Origin: Isoetes taiwanensis
Lineage: Eukaryota; Streptophyta; Lycopodiopsida; Isoetales; Isoetaceae
Length of the DNA: 64,000 bases
NCBI GenBank assembly: GCA_021234155.1
Contig: JAJEKV010000049.1
Coordinates: 4,831,001 to 4,895,000 of the forward strand
Direction: 5' to 3'
Shown: one piece after another, positions 44,360-56,800 of the stretch
Layout: each line of letters opens with the position of its first letter
How positions within the stretch are numbered: position 1 is the first letter of the stretch
The notes under the pieces: generated by a model
Told to the model about the DNA's origin: nothing
The model's input: the letters and a program-made list of their open reading frames with translations, nothing else
Database searches by the model: none
Translations under genes and position numbers: made by a program

Positions 44360-46658
44360 CTAAGGTTTAGCATTAGTCATATCATATTTATCAAGTAACT
44401 CAGAAATATATTTTGGTTGACTCAATCTTATGCAACCTTCTTGACGTGCTATTTGAAGTCCAAGACAAGATTTGATAGAACCAAGATCAACCATATCAAA
44501 CGCAGCTCCAAGATTGGCCTTGCACTTATTAAGAAACTGAAGATCATTCGATACTAAAATAGTGTCATCAACATAAAGTGCAATGAAAGTGAAGACAACA
44601 CCAACTTTTTTATAATAAGGATTTGCATCGGCAGTAGTGGATAAATAACCATCAGAAATAAGAAATGCATGCATCTTCTTATACCAAGCACGTGATGCTT
44701 GTTTTAAACCATACAAAGCTTTCCTTAATTTGCAAACCAAATTCTCTTGACCTGAAACCTTATAACCATCAGGTTGTGCCATATAAATATCTTCTGTAAG
44801 CTCTCCATTTAGAAATGTTGTTTTAACATCCATTTGATGAATATAGAGATTATGATTAACTGCAAATGCTAATAAAGCACGCATAGTGGCAAAACGCACT
44901 ATAGGCGAGAATGTTTCATGATAATCAACTCCAGCAATTTGAGAAAACCCTTTTGCAACCAACCTTGCTTTAAATCTGTCAAAAGTACCATCTGCTTTAG
45001 TTTTAACTCGAAAAACCCACTTACATTTTATAGCTTTACGTCCAGAAGGAAGAGGTACTAAATCCCAAGTGCCTTTACTTATCAAAGAATGATATTCAGC
45101 ATCCATTGCTTGTTGCCAATGTTCACGTTCATCAGAATTTAGAGCATCATGAATAGTAACAGGCTCAGTAACAGACACAAAAGTATAATAATCACGCAAA
45201 GTAACTGGAGGACGCCGTCTAGTAATACGAGTGTCATGAAATTCTTGTTGAGACATAACTCTAGAGGATTGTGCAGAATTGATATAGTGTAATGATCATC
45301 TAGTGAAATAATATTCTCATGTAACTGATCAGATAAATCTTCATATTCTCCTCCAACACTATCAGGTAAATCCGAGATATCAGGTAACGTAGAAGGTTGA
45401 TGTGACGATACTTTCTCAACATCACTCTCATTGAAAATATTTTCATCAGAATACTGACGAAAATTTGATAGGACATCATGATCATGATCATTAGATTGCG
45501 AAGGAGATTGGATCATAACATTTTCATTAACAACAGTATCTCTATAGCGGCATAACACAACCTTTCTAGAAACCAAGTCAAATAGTCGATAGGCAGGTGC
45601 ATTATCATCATAACCTAAAAAGACAACCTTTTGAGCAACTGACTGTAACTTAGTCCGTTTCTCCTTAGGAATATAAGCATAAGCCTGAGATCGAAATACT
45701 TTAAAATGTTCAACTGTAGGCTTTTTTCCATGCCATACCTCAAACGGTGTTAAACCATCAACAGAAGAAGAAGATATACAATTCTGAACATAAACTGCTG
45801 TACGTGCTGCTTCAGCCCAAAACTTTACATCCAAACCAGAATGAAGTAACATTCTTCGAATAGCATTTAAAACAGTTCGGTTTTTACGCTCAGCAACCCC
45901 ATTATGTTGTGGTGTATGAGGAACTATATACTCTCGCAAAATACCAGCATGAGCACAAAAAGAATCAAACTCATTATTTTTGAATTCACCACCATTGTCA
46001 CTACGGATACTTTTCAAAGTCTTTTCCCTTTGTAATTCCACCATGGCTTTCCATTTGCAAGATGTAGCAAAAACTTCAAGTTTCTTCTTAAGTGCATAGA
46101 TGAAACAGTAACGTGAATAATCATCAATTATCAGTAGAAAATAAACGGCACCACCAAGTGACCGTGGTAAAGGCCCACAAAGATCCATATGAACCAACTC
46201 TAAGATAGATGATGCACGAGGAGCAACATGATTAAAAGGACGCCTACAAGGTTTACCAAGTACACATGCTTCACAAGGCGCTAATACCGCTCTTGAATCC
46301 ATCGAAAAACCATGCACAACACCGTATTTTTTCATATGCAATAATACTGGAAAAGACGCATGACAAAAACGTCCATGCCACAAATCTCCATCAGAATTTC
46401 TTACAGAGAAGATTTCATCAAAGTAGATATGGATCCCAACGTCAGTTAAGCGAGAAACTGAAAGTAAATGACGATGTAAGGCAGGTACATATAATACACC
46501 ATGGAGAAAATAAATCCCTGAACGAGCTTGTAATGGCAAATCACCAATTCCAAGAATTTGTTGACGACTATCGTCACCCATATAAACATACTTCAAAACA
46601 CGCAAAGGATGATAATTTCTAAGCAAAGATTTCTCAAATACCATGTGTTGAGTAGCAC
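44360..46658 (-). pseudogene. Copia protease, integrase and reverse transcriptase (frameshifted)
   Basis: After the insertion: GATQHMVFEKSLL (protease), WHGRFCHASFPVL...CEACVLGKPCRRPF (GAG-pre-integrase), and the integrase core with HMDLCGP, SDNGGEF and NGVAERKNR (D, D, E). A one-base frameshift near 45250 leads to the RT (KARLVAKGFSQIAGVDYHETFSP, MDVKTTFLNG, ALYGLKQASRAWY, and LYVDD near 44570). It ends NAKP at a TAG (44360). Confidence 0.92.
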
Positions 46659-46800
46659 CTATGCCAACAAAAGTACACAAAATAAATATAAAATCCAAAA
46701 GTTTTCCTTTTCTCTTCTTTCTTTTAAATCCGCCACACCATCACATCACACTAACAATACTCAATAGTTCTTACTTATTTAGAAGGAACATGACGCACAC
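46659..46800 (-). other. Intron-like 142-bp GT-AG insertion splitting the Copia protease active site
   Basis: The minus strand reads GATTCAG/GTGTGCGTC ... TTTTGTTGGCATAG/GTGCTACTCAAC. Excision gives GAT TCA GGT GCT ACT, i.e. D-S-G-A-T-Q-H-M, the standard Copia protease motif. Unspliced, the frame reads DSGVRHVPSK and stops. The 3' half is U-rich, as in plant introns; the donor is non-optimal. An exact insertion flanked by AGGTG on both sides is the alternative. Confidence 0.7.
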
Positions 46801-47922
46801 CTGAATCTATCATCATGTTATCAGTACTCCCTAGAACACTTGTATTCGGTGGAACAGAAGGTCCATCAGGCTTGTCCACATCATAATGTTCATCACGTGA
46901 CATGCTAACATAATTAGCTTCACCAGCCCGCTTCTCATCATCTTGTCTGTCATAACATCTTGCAATTCCATGACCAAACCGACCACAATAATCACATGCA
47001 TAAGGTTGATAACCGCGTGGCTCTCGACCACGTTCATAGCCAACATGACCACTACGACTACCACTACCACGACCACGATCATCATAACCACCACCACTAC
47101 CACGACCACGACCATACGAATCATATGTTCCACTGTCATAACCACGACCATACCCACGACCACCACCTCTATTATAACCACGAGAAAACCGAAACCTTTT
47201 CTTTTGTTATTCAGTAAATTCAGAAGAACTTTGTCTCTTTCGTGTATCTGCCACCATAGCAACATCTTTTACAATAGGAGGCACAACAATACGCCGCACA
47301 TGATCCTCTAAGGATTCACAAGCATCTTCAAAAGAAATATTTTTCTTATTCATTAAGATGGAAATAATCACCCCAAACTCAGAAGACGGAAAAGTTTCTA
47401 ATAACTGCGTAACTAACTCATCTTTTGATATAGGCACACTAGCTGCAACTAATTGTTCGACAATCTCTTTGAAACGGTCAATATATTCTCGTACAGCAAT
47501 CGACGAATCAAACTGAAGATTTGCTAAACTCCTCTTTAAGAAAAGTACTTCTTGCTTCGTTCTTTTATTATAGACTTGTTCCAAATAATTTCAGACTTCG
47601 CTAGACGTAACAAATTGATCAACATCCGCATGGATCGAATCTCATAAACTAATAAACGCCGTGCTGCACGATCTTTGATTTTTCACTGTTCTTCTTCTTT
47701 AACCCACGCATCAAAATCTTTGCCAGAAGTGACCAATTGATTACCCTGCACGGGTTGCTTCGGACGCTCCTTTTTACCAATAACAAAATCAAGTAAATCA
47801 TCATTTTCTAATACACATTTTATTTTTCTTTTCCAACCTGGATATCCAGTACCATTAAAAACATAAATCGTTTTTGCTGACGAATCGCCTTTCATAGTTA
47901 TTACCTGCTGCTCTGATACCAT
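46801..47922 (-). pseudogene. Copia Gag with CCHC knuckle (degenerate)
   Basis: The minus strand encodes MVSEQQVITMKGDSSAKTIYVF, then GYPGWKRKIKCVLEN (capsid N-terminus). After a stop and frameshift comes YNKRTKQEVLFLKRSLANLQ and LVTQLLETFPSSEFGVI (UBN2/Gag). An RG/YG-rich region and a knuckle CDYCGRFGHGIARC follow, then MMIDSG, the protease entry. Stops at about 47680, 47585 and 47216 break it. Two of the first three look like TGG to TGA changes. At 46801 the frame meets the intron-like insertion. Confidence 0.85.
47908..47921 (-). other. Primer binding site (initiator tRNA-Met)
   Basis: The minus strand TGGTATCAGAGCAG directly follows the LTR end. The preceding A makes ATGGTATCAGAGCAG, an ATG in the Gag frame (MVSEQQ), so the start codon may overlap the PBS. 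Confidence 0.93.
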
Positions 47923-48132
47923 ATTGAAACTAAGCGAAAAGCATACAAAAGACAAGAACAAGGAAGTAATCCCAAAGGCTCAAGTGTTGTATTGAATATG
48001 AACACATATATAAGTACATAGAAAAAGGCATGCCTTTAGGCATGTCTAAATATAGAAAAGGCATGTCTATACTTGCAAGGGCTAAGTAAAGATTATGAAA
48101 AAGGAATTAGAGCCCAACGTGGCATCTCAACA
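47922..48132 (-). repeat. 5' LTR of the complete Copia element
   Basis: On the minus strand it starts TGTTGAGATGCCACGT and ends AGTTTCAATA, 211 bp. The direct repeat of AGGCATGTCTAYAYTT-type phrases inside is shared with the 3' LTR. Confidence 0.95.
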
Positions 48133-49100
48133 CCCATTACTTGAAATTCGCCCATTTGGCTCGCTTAATCCATGAAAAATTCTAAGGATTGACATTCTAA
48201 GGATGAAAAATTCTAAGGTATTGACATTGATTGATACTCGGCACTGTAACACGACAGCTTAACCTGATACTCTTCTGTTTCCCTCTACAGAAACTTGGGC
48301 CAAACAAACACAGCCACCGTAGCTCTGGTTGTGCTTTCAGCCGGAAAGGGCCTGCCGTGGAAAAAGCTTGCATGTTCTAAAAACACACCATGCCATTAAG
48401 ACGGTCGGAAGCAAATCAATACTATTTTAGAAGAGCTGGAAGTGAAAGAAATCATAGAGCAAGCAGATTAGAGAAATAGGAATAGAAAAAGCTTGGGACT
48501 CCATCACGCTCCGATTCCCAAACAAACATAAGCGCCATAGCCACTGCATCGAGCCTAGCCGCATGTATTGCCGAAACCAGCAAATAGAACTCTAATCAAA
48601 CTCAACAAAAGAATTACCTACGCCAATCACTGTATGCTTGCTCAGAGTGTGCTTAAAAATGTAGAAACAACCAAAAAATATGAATCAGCGCTGCTAATTC
48701 CAGAAATAAATCTGGCCGCAGAGATGCACAAGGGCCAAAGTGCCAAATTTCTCTTTGCAAACGTGACAAATGCCGGAAATATTTTCTGATTCCAAATGTA
48801 ATTTCTTAGCCCGAAAACTTTTTTTTTTGGAATTTTTTTTGCCTGAAAAGTCCTTTTTATTTTGCTAGTAATCATATATATAGGAAGATACCCTTTCTTA
48901 TTGCAGAAACATTATCAGCATTTTGAAGCTTCTCTAGGGGCATCATGGGCTGCAACAAGATGATGCTATAACATCATGCCGATATTTGATTCTAATCACT
49001 TGTAAAAATTCCAGCGTTCGTAAATGGTGATATTATAAAGAAGACAAAAATTAGAACATAATAGGATAGAATACAAGTCTATTGTTAATCGTTTAGATGT
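48133..49100. other. No gene recognised
   Basis: A short phrase GGAAAGGGCCTGCCGTGGAAAAAGC near 48344 resembles the termini of the element at 39976-41221 and may be a relic. Nothing else is supported. Confidence 0.45.
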
Positions 49101-49180
49101 ATGCTTCATGGATGGGCAAGTAAATGCTTCAGTCATTTCTATGCTTCATGGATGGGCAAGTAAATGCTTCAGTCATTTCT
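49101..49180. repeat. 40-bp perfect tandem duplication
   Basis: ATGCTTCATGGATGGGCAAG... occurs at 49101-49140 and 49141-49180. Confidence 0.96.
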
Positions 49181-49279
49181 TCCTTCCATAGGAGAATATT
49201 GCCAATTATATGCAGGAAATAAGTTTTACATGCTTTGCAAAATCTCATTGGAATGAAGGCAAGATGCGTCATTCCTGTT

Positions 49280-49475
49280 TTTCTCCATGGTTGATGGTTC
49301 TTGTGGGCTATTTATTGCGGGGTGTGCAGCATTATCTGCTTCAACATTTGACCCTCTTGATATCAATTGGGAGATCATTGGGCAGATCCAGCATGCTATA
49401 TTTGAATTGCACAAAGGGGCAAAACCTTGTTTGATGGGGGCTAGGAATATGTGCTTCATTCGTAGGTCAAAGGCA
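49280..49475 (+). pseudogene. Exon-like open segment of unknown identity
   Basis: The plus frame reads MVDGSCGLFIAGCAALSAST, then FDPLDINWEIIGQIQHAIFE and LHKGAKPCLMGARNMCFIRR. Composition looks like real protein rather than chance. It is followed by CGTAG/GTCAAAGG, which could be a splice donor. I do not recognise the family. It may be a captured exon or a relic. The rest of 49480-50690 has no gene; a TAGAA pentanucleotide array (about 10 units) lies at 50270-50325. Confidence 0.3.
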
Positions 49476-50689
49476 AGTCATTTAATTTTTCTGCCATTGA
49501 TTTTGATTTGTTGACTTCATGTATACTTAGATTTTTACCTCTTGCGACTATTGAACCGAGTTTGTTCGCAGACAGGCGATAGCACGCATCTTCATTATAA
49601 AAACTAGTATATGCAATTGCATCCTCCCTCACAGTTTTAGAACTCTTCGCATTACCTCTCCTATTGGTGTGGTATGCATTATATGTCCATTTGAATGTTG
49701 CCCATGTGGCATGACATCAACAATTGCTTCTTCTTCTTCTTTCATTTATTCTTTTATTTATTTATTTTCCTTTTGGCATTCTTTCTCTATCTTTGCTAGT
49801 ATCAAAGATGGGAGATGCTTGGTCCTTAGAAGGACATAATCATTAGAAATGCTTTTCTTGTGCCATTAACATTTGAATTAGATCGAAACTATCTTATTAC
49901 TCTCTTGTAGCACCATCAATGAGTGAAAGCAAATTTGAATGTCTATAGATCAGTCCACTTGTTGTTTGTTTGAAAAGCAGCTTAAGACGTTATATATCTA
50001 GTTGTAGATCCTCTTTCTGAATTTAGAACATTGTTGCATGCCATTTGCGTTATGTTTTTATCAAATCTTATTAATCAAATCTGGATATACAGAATGGTAC
50101 GCTTGAACTGACTTATTGCAACACTAATAGATGGCGCATCAACACATTTGGATTGATAGGGATAAAATATAAAAGTAAGCCTTGTAATAGTTGGTGGAAC
50201 TCTGATTGCAAGCAAGCGAGGGTGCAACTTCCATAATTAAGCCGTGCTGGCATAAATGCTTGTTGAAGAATAGAATAGAATAGAATAGAATAGAATAGAA
50301 TAGAATAGAATAGAATAGAATAGATTTTCTAAGAAGACCAAAAGGCCAAGGGACCCATACAATCAACCATTATTACTAGGATTAAAAACCCTTGCCTCAA
50401 TGTTTTCAAGAAAAATACCTTTGTGGTAGTGATGATATTGGATCCTCAGTAATGATACTATAGAAAGAGGCGGGAATATTATCGGAAGAGGGAACATGAT
50501 TTTAGCATATATATAAAACTAGGCCTAAAGCATTTTGGTCTATCATGTTATCCAGGCAAAGTGGTCATGAATTAGAAGTACAATACATCTTAGCTAACTT
50601 GCAGCATATATTTTTATCCAGAGGCATGCAACATGCCCTTGGTTAAGGTCAAAGCAGACATTTTTTAAGAAGATAACCTGTGCAGTCAG

Positions 50690-52310
50690 TAAAAAGAAAT
50701 CTAGATGGGAAGGCTATGATCTAGATAGGTTAACAGCTAAACTATTTAAATGGGATGGAAAGGATCGAGTCCCAGTCTTGATTAGACAAATGAACAGAGC
50801 GATTTGTGATGGAATGAATAGAAAATATGCAAAATTATACCAATCCCCAAGTGTGGAGACAAAAAGGAAGTACGCCATTACTGCACCATTATAGTTGGTG
50901 TTTACTGCTGTCTGCTATGATAGAAAGGGCAAAGTGTCCAAGAAAGGTATCTTGCATTTGTAGACTCTTGACACTGTTTCAATGCAAAGGTTGGGCGAGA
51001 GAATGGACAAGATAGAAGTACCGAGCTCTTTAACGGGTGCAGTGGCTAGACTCTATGAAGAAGTAATTGCAAAACTTGCAATAATAATATTTGATGGATT
51101 TCGCAGCAATATCAATGTTAAACAAGGGTGTCCTTTACCATCGACCTTGTTTGGCTTATTTATAAATGAATTGGAAGAGTGGATGATGGTAAACGATTAT
51201 GCTGGAACATGCTCGTGTAATATGTCATCCAATTATTGTTATATGCAAATGCTATAGTCCTGATATCGAATAGCCTAGGGGGGTTACAAGGACATTTGGA
51301 CAACTTTGTGGAATTTTGTGGGACCAAAGGGATGATAGTTTACTTGTTGAAAAAGATGGTGTTTGGGATTGATAAAAGACCGACTGCTAACTATAAACAT
51401 AAGCATTTAGAGTTGGTTGAATCATATAAAGATATGGATTTGGAAATATGCTCAAAATAGAGTTAAAAAAACATGTGTCCAAAATAGTATACCAAGATCC
51501 AAAGCTGCGCTTTATGGTATGCTTGCAAGGTGTCATCGCATTTCATTGCAGTAGTTATGAACACATTCGAACAAAACATCGAATTGATCAGTCAAATTTT
51601 TGCTCTTTGTTACAAATGGAACATATGAAATTAGGCTTCTGGCAATATCTTGACGATTGCTTCCTCAGCAAGCTTTGGGATGCTAATGCCCTTGAACAGG
51701 TCAAGACAGCACACTACCAGCGCCACATAAATCCCACATTGGAACGAGGCCCGCAATGCTACCTGCGTACCCACTTGCCCATGAAAAGGCGCAGACTCAT
51801 TGCCTCCATTCGCACAGGGGCACATCATCTTCGAATTGAGACAGGCAGATGGATTGGTGAGCCACGCCAGGACAGGCTCTGTCAATGCTGCCAAATGGGA
51901 GTCATTGAGGATGAATCTCATACCCTTCAAAGTTGCCCAAAGATATGATCAAATTCCGGACCACGATATCTCGAAGTTGGTCGCCCGGCGGCCGTTACAT
52001 GTGACATTGAGCACACATCCATGCGGGTCTTTGGGATCATATCTTCATGAGGTTATGGACATGCGAGATCAGCTATGTCCTCGGGCACACACTTGACATG
52101 TATATAAACATTGATGTATACTTGTACAGTTTGACAGCATTCTTATTACTGCCACGGTTTTTCCCTCGAAAACCCTTCGGGGCGGGGGTTTTTTAACCCG
52201 GACAGTAATAAGTTTGCTGCGCTCCTTATGGGTCCCATAGGCCGATTGGCCTCAGTGGACGATAAAAAAATCATTCTCATTCTCATTCTCATTCTCATTT
52301 AAGGAATAAA
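50690..52310 (+). pseudogene. LINE ORF2 relic with 3' UTR and (CATTCT)n tail
   Basis: Plus-strand fragments include AVARLYEEVIAKLAI and INVKQGCPLPSTLFGLFINELEEW (RT). LYANAIVLISNS stands where YADD would be, so the catalytic motif is mutated. Then come the C-terminal RRRLIASIRTGAHHLRIETGRW and CQCCQMGVIEDESHTLQSCP (finger). The 3' UTR has GGCCGATTGGCCTCAGTGGACG, as in the other copies, and ends in CATTCT repeats (52273-52301). Stops and frameshifts throughout. Confidence 0.85.
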
Positions 52311-52398
52311 AAATCATAGAAGCTTTTTTTTTATATATAAATGTAAATAGTTGTAATGCTACTCGATGATCCTTTTGGTCTCTATGCACATGACTTAA

Positions 52399-52430
<32 letters not shown>

Positions 52431-53867
52431 GATATTATTGAAAAGGGATTGTTATGATTTTTATGACTTATTTGGCAGATTTCGATAATTTAGCTCTTGT
52501 CCACTATTCCCGAAATAAGTATAGCGTGTTCTAAAAGGCAACCTCTCCATGCAACATCTTGTTTTCTTAGTTTTATCGTATTTTATTTGGTTGTGGAATT
52601 TTCTTATTTTCATTTTAAGGTCCTAGAATTTATAGCAAAACGTTTTACATAAATGATCTTTCAAGGATCAGATAGGGAGTACTTTTGTTTTGATAAGATA
52701 AGATCAGATAGGAAGTATTTATATAAATACATCCTCCCATGTTAAATTTTTATAATCTCAAGTTCTTTCCCCTCATAGTCAGTATAGACATCAACATCTT
52801 CCCAACCCAAAATACTACATGAGCCAAACATCAATTTGTAAAACCTATAATTGTCTCAATGGATCTGATAAATCAAGCACATAGATGTCAAGATCAGATA
52901 TGCAAAAAAGGAATAACTCAATATAAAAGGATCCAATAAAAGCCAAGAGAAACTGCCACCACTTATAACACTTTCTCTAAACTGTCATACAAATAGATCA
53001 ACCAATAAAACAATGTCAAAACATCTAGCTTGAGTAGTAAGATGTTGCATTGTCCAGTTCCATATCCATCCAGTAAGCCTGAAGCTAGCTAGGCTTAGCA
53101 CAAGTGCAACAAAACTACTATATAAAACACGGCTCATTATGTATAAACATCTTTCTCCACTTTAAATTTCACGCCAGCAAGAGCGGGACCACTTATGCTT
53201 CAAAGTAGTAAAATTCTTATGAAGATGTGTGAATTGCATGCCTCGGATTGCAAAGCTTCTACCAGAAATGTTTTGGATCCGATGATGCTCATCTTGCCTA
53301 CCGCAGAAGTTTTGGTGTTTTTCTATTTTCTAGATTCCTTCTAGAATGCCGATCTATATATGTGAAGCTACATTTGGGGCTATTCAACCACAAATCAATT
53401 ACCCTACCTTTTCAAGTTGAAGCTTGTTGCACGGCCTAAGCATAGATCGGAGTTGTTTATGAAACTATATCCAACAGAGAGCAAAGCTGAAATGCTTCTG
53501 TGCATGACAACATAGACAAAATGTGCTATGCAGTTGGCAAGCATAAATGATGGGCAAGCTTCATCGCTTGCCTTCCACATTGATGGAAATCTCGAACACA
53601 TTCTAATTCCTTTCTAGAACCACATTAGTTTGTTTGCTCACTTGCCTTTATAAAGCTTTCTTGCAAATGAAACTTCCAAATTTCTGATCGAGATAATTCG
53701 AATTGATAGATATATATAGATGTTTGTTTATTTGTTCCATCATCATTTATATTTTGCACATTATCATGAACAAGAAAATGCTTTCTTTTGTATGCAACAA
53801 TTCAGTAACACTGTACAAACATATTGTCCACCCAAACTACATTTACAAATCCTGCTTGCAGATTGTC
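52311..53867. other. No gene recognised; ATT microsatellite
   Basis: An (ATT)n array of about 11 units is at 52398-52431. The remainder is AT-rich sequence downstream of the receptor kinase gene and may include its 3' UTR. Confidence 0.5.
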
Positions 53868-56800
53868 TCATGAAGTCATCAGAACCTCAAACCTCATGTG
53901 TTCTAGTAATACAGAGACGTCTTGCATTGATGGTCTATTAGTTGGGAGCTCTTCACAACAAGAGATTGCAAGCTTCAAGAACTGCAAAAGTTGTTCTGCG
54001 GGTCCCGTCCTGGAAACCACTGGATGATAGCATTCTGTTGGTGTCCCTTTCTTGATATGATCAGTCACCCATTCCATTAAACTTCCACCATTATTGTCGC
54101 TGAATTTTATATCCATCGGTCTTCTACCTGTTATCAGCTCTAAAAGAACCACTCCAAAACTGTACACATCTCCTTTTATAGTGGCCCTCCATGATTGAGA
54201 ATACTCTGGTGGAACATAACCGAGCGTGCCTGCAATTATTGTGCTAACATGCGTCTCTTGAGCATTAATTATTCGAGCAAGTCCAAAATCAGTCAATTTT
54301 GCTTCAAAATTCCTGTCTAAAAGAATATTGCTTGCTTTCAAATCCCTGTGGATAATTGGAGGAGAGCATGTGTGGTGAAGAAACTTGAGGCCTCTTGCAA
54401 TATCAACAGCAACCTTGAGACGTATTGGCCATTCTAAAGGATCATGTCCAACATTTTCATACAACCAATCATCCAAGCTACCATTATCTATGTACTTGTA
54501 AACTAAGATCTTCTCCGAACCAGAAGTAAAACATCCCAATAATGGCACAAGGTTTGGGTGATGTAGATGGCCCAAAGTCTCCATCTCTGCCAAAAATTCA
54601 CGATCAGCACGAGGGCCTTCCCGAATCAGCTTTTTGACAGCCACAGTTGATCCATCAGTTAGTCTGGCCTTGTAAACCACGCCAAACCCTCCGCATCCAA
54701 TAACATTTGCCTCATCAAAATTATTGGTCGCCAAACAGAGATCTCCATAAGTAAGCTGCTTGGGCAAATCCATTGTGAATAGAGATACCTGCTCACTGGC
54801 ACCAGGAAGGCTTTTTCCCTCCTTTCCAACCACACTAAAACTCAATATAGTATCATATGGACGTCGCTTTCCCAAAAAGTAAACAAGGGCAATTCCTGTT
54901 GCCGTTACTGCCAAAGCACAGGTAAGACTAACGCCAATCAAAGCTGATAACTTCAGCCTTCCATGCTTAGAGGTAGAATTAGAAACACTTGGGACGCTTG
55001 GTGGACTAATGTTACAGATCCTTAACGTGTTGCCTGTCCCCGGATTAGAACAGAGGTTAATGTCTCCATAGTACGACTCATTCGTAAATGTTGAAAACTG
55101 GCCACCAAAAGGGATGGCACCATACAAAGCAGGATTATACGAAATATTGAATTTAGTGAGAGATGTTAGCTTCTGCAACTCACTCGGAATTCTGCCACTG
55201 AAGTTGTTGTATGATAAGTCCAATAGCTGGAGGCAAGTCAAATCTCCAAGCTCTTTTGGAATTTCCCCCCACAACAAGTTATGGGAAATATTAAGGGCGG
55301 TGAGACTAAGCTGGCTCAGTGTTTCTGGAATAGCACCTTCCAAGTGATTTTCTGACAGGAAGAGAAGTGTAAAAAGTTTAGTAACGCCCCAGTCACTTGG
55401 TATGCTTCCAGATAATTTGTTGTTTGATAGCTGGATATATCCTACAGACTCATTGTTTTGCTTTTTCGCATCTGTGCAAAGAGCATAAATAAAATTGCCT
55501 CTAAGGAGGAGGTCCCAAAAAGCATGGCATCTGTAACGGTTTAACACACTTGCCACTAAACTGAAAGGGGGATATTGACTTGGGATCCACCGACGCACAA
55601 CAGAACATGCACCTGCCCCTCTTGGTAGCATAGGAATAATATTTTGATTATAGGAAAATGTATCAGCTGCCCTACTACCCATGGAGCTCAAATTCTGAGG
55701 AAGAGACCCAGACAATTGATTATGGGCTGCATTTAACCATAATAAGCTAGTGCAGTTGGCCAATTCAGATGGCAATAATCCAGTAAGCTCGTTATTTTCA
55801 ATCATTAACCACAGCAAACTTTGCAGATTTCCGACGGTAGATGGCAGAGATCCTGTAAGGTGGTTACCTGAAAGATCCAGCATCTGTAATCCAGTAAGTT
55901 CTCCTAGCTCAGAAGGGATTCCTCCTGTGAAACTGTTCTGAGCCAGAAAAAGGAACTTAAGGGTCTTAATGGCAGATAATCGTGATGGGACACTTCCATT
56001 AAGCTTGTTGGAACTTATATCCAAGTAACAAAGCTTGCGATATGTCATTAGCGACTCTGGAATAGTTCCTGTAAAATTGTTTGTATGTAGCACCAAGAAC
56101 ACCAATTGCTTTAAATTACCAAAAAAGGAAGGTATTTGTCCCATAAAATTATTAGTATTCACATCAAGGACTGAAAGATTTGAACAATTCTCTAACTGAG
56201 AAGGCAATGCACTAAAATGGTTCTGTCCCAGAATCAAATTATACAGCATCTTCAGCCTCCCAATTTCATCTGGAAGTGTATCAAGCCTATTTTCTGACGC
56301 TGTAAAGTTTACAAGTTGCCTGCAATTTCCTATTTCTCGTGGCACTGCACCTGTAAGATTGTTTACTGAAAGATCTAGTGCTTGAAGGTTTTGACAGTTC
56401 CTAAACAGTCCACCAGGAATTGTTCCTGTCAAGTTATTTTCAGCAAGTACAATAGTTTGCATTGCTGTCATCTGGCCCATCTCTACTGGAAGCTCCCCAA
56501 TTAATGAGCAGTTATCCAAGTCAAGCACTCTCAATAAATTGCAATTTTTCAAATCAGTTGGCAGATTGCCTCCCAATGGATTGTGGGAGAGATTAAGCAT
56601 CTGAAGAGAGCAACTTTGGAGGATAGATTTAGGGATGCCACCCGTTAAATTGTTGGATGACAGATTCAGATACTGCAAAGAATGTAATCCCCCAAAACTT
56701 TCAGGAATTGATCCAGAAAGCTTATTCTGAGCCAAATCCAGAGAGTTCAACTTGGAACAGCTCCCAAGCTCAGGAGGAATACTGCCATTGAAACTATTGG

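Larger units (their letters stand above)
43196..48132 (-). mobile_element. Complete Ty1/copia retrotransposon with 211-bp LTRs
   Basis: LTRs are at 43196-43406 and 47922-48132. The target duplication is CCCAT (43191-43195 and 48133-48137). The PBS abuts the 5' LTR and a G-rich polypurine tract abuts the 3' LTR. Gag, protease, integrase, RT and RNase H follow in Copia order on the minus strand. By eye the two LTRs differ at about 6 of 211 positions. Coding parts carry stops and frameshifts, so it is inactive now. A GT-AG intron-like insertion divides the protease motif. Confidence 0.96.

Noticed and set aside
46831-47311. Open frames rich in Met/Val, Thr/Ile or His/Asp on both strands
   Set aside because: These are alternative-frame readings of the Gly/Arg/Tyr-rich Gag segment of the Copia element; the real frame shows the CCHC knuckle.
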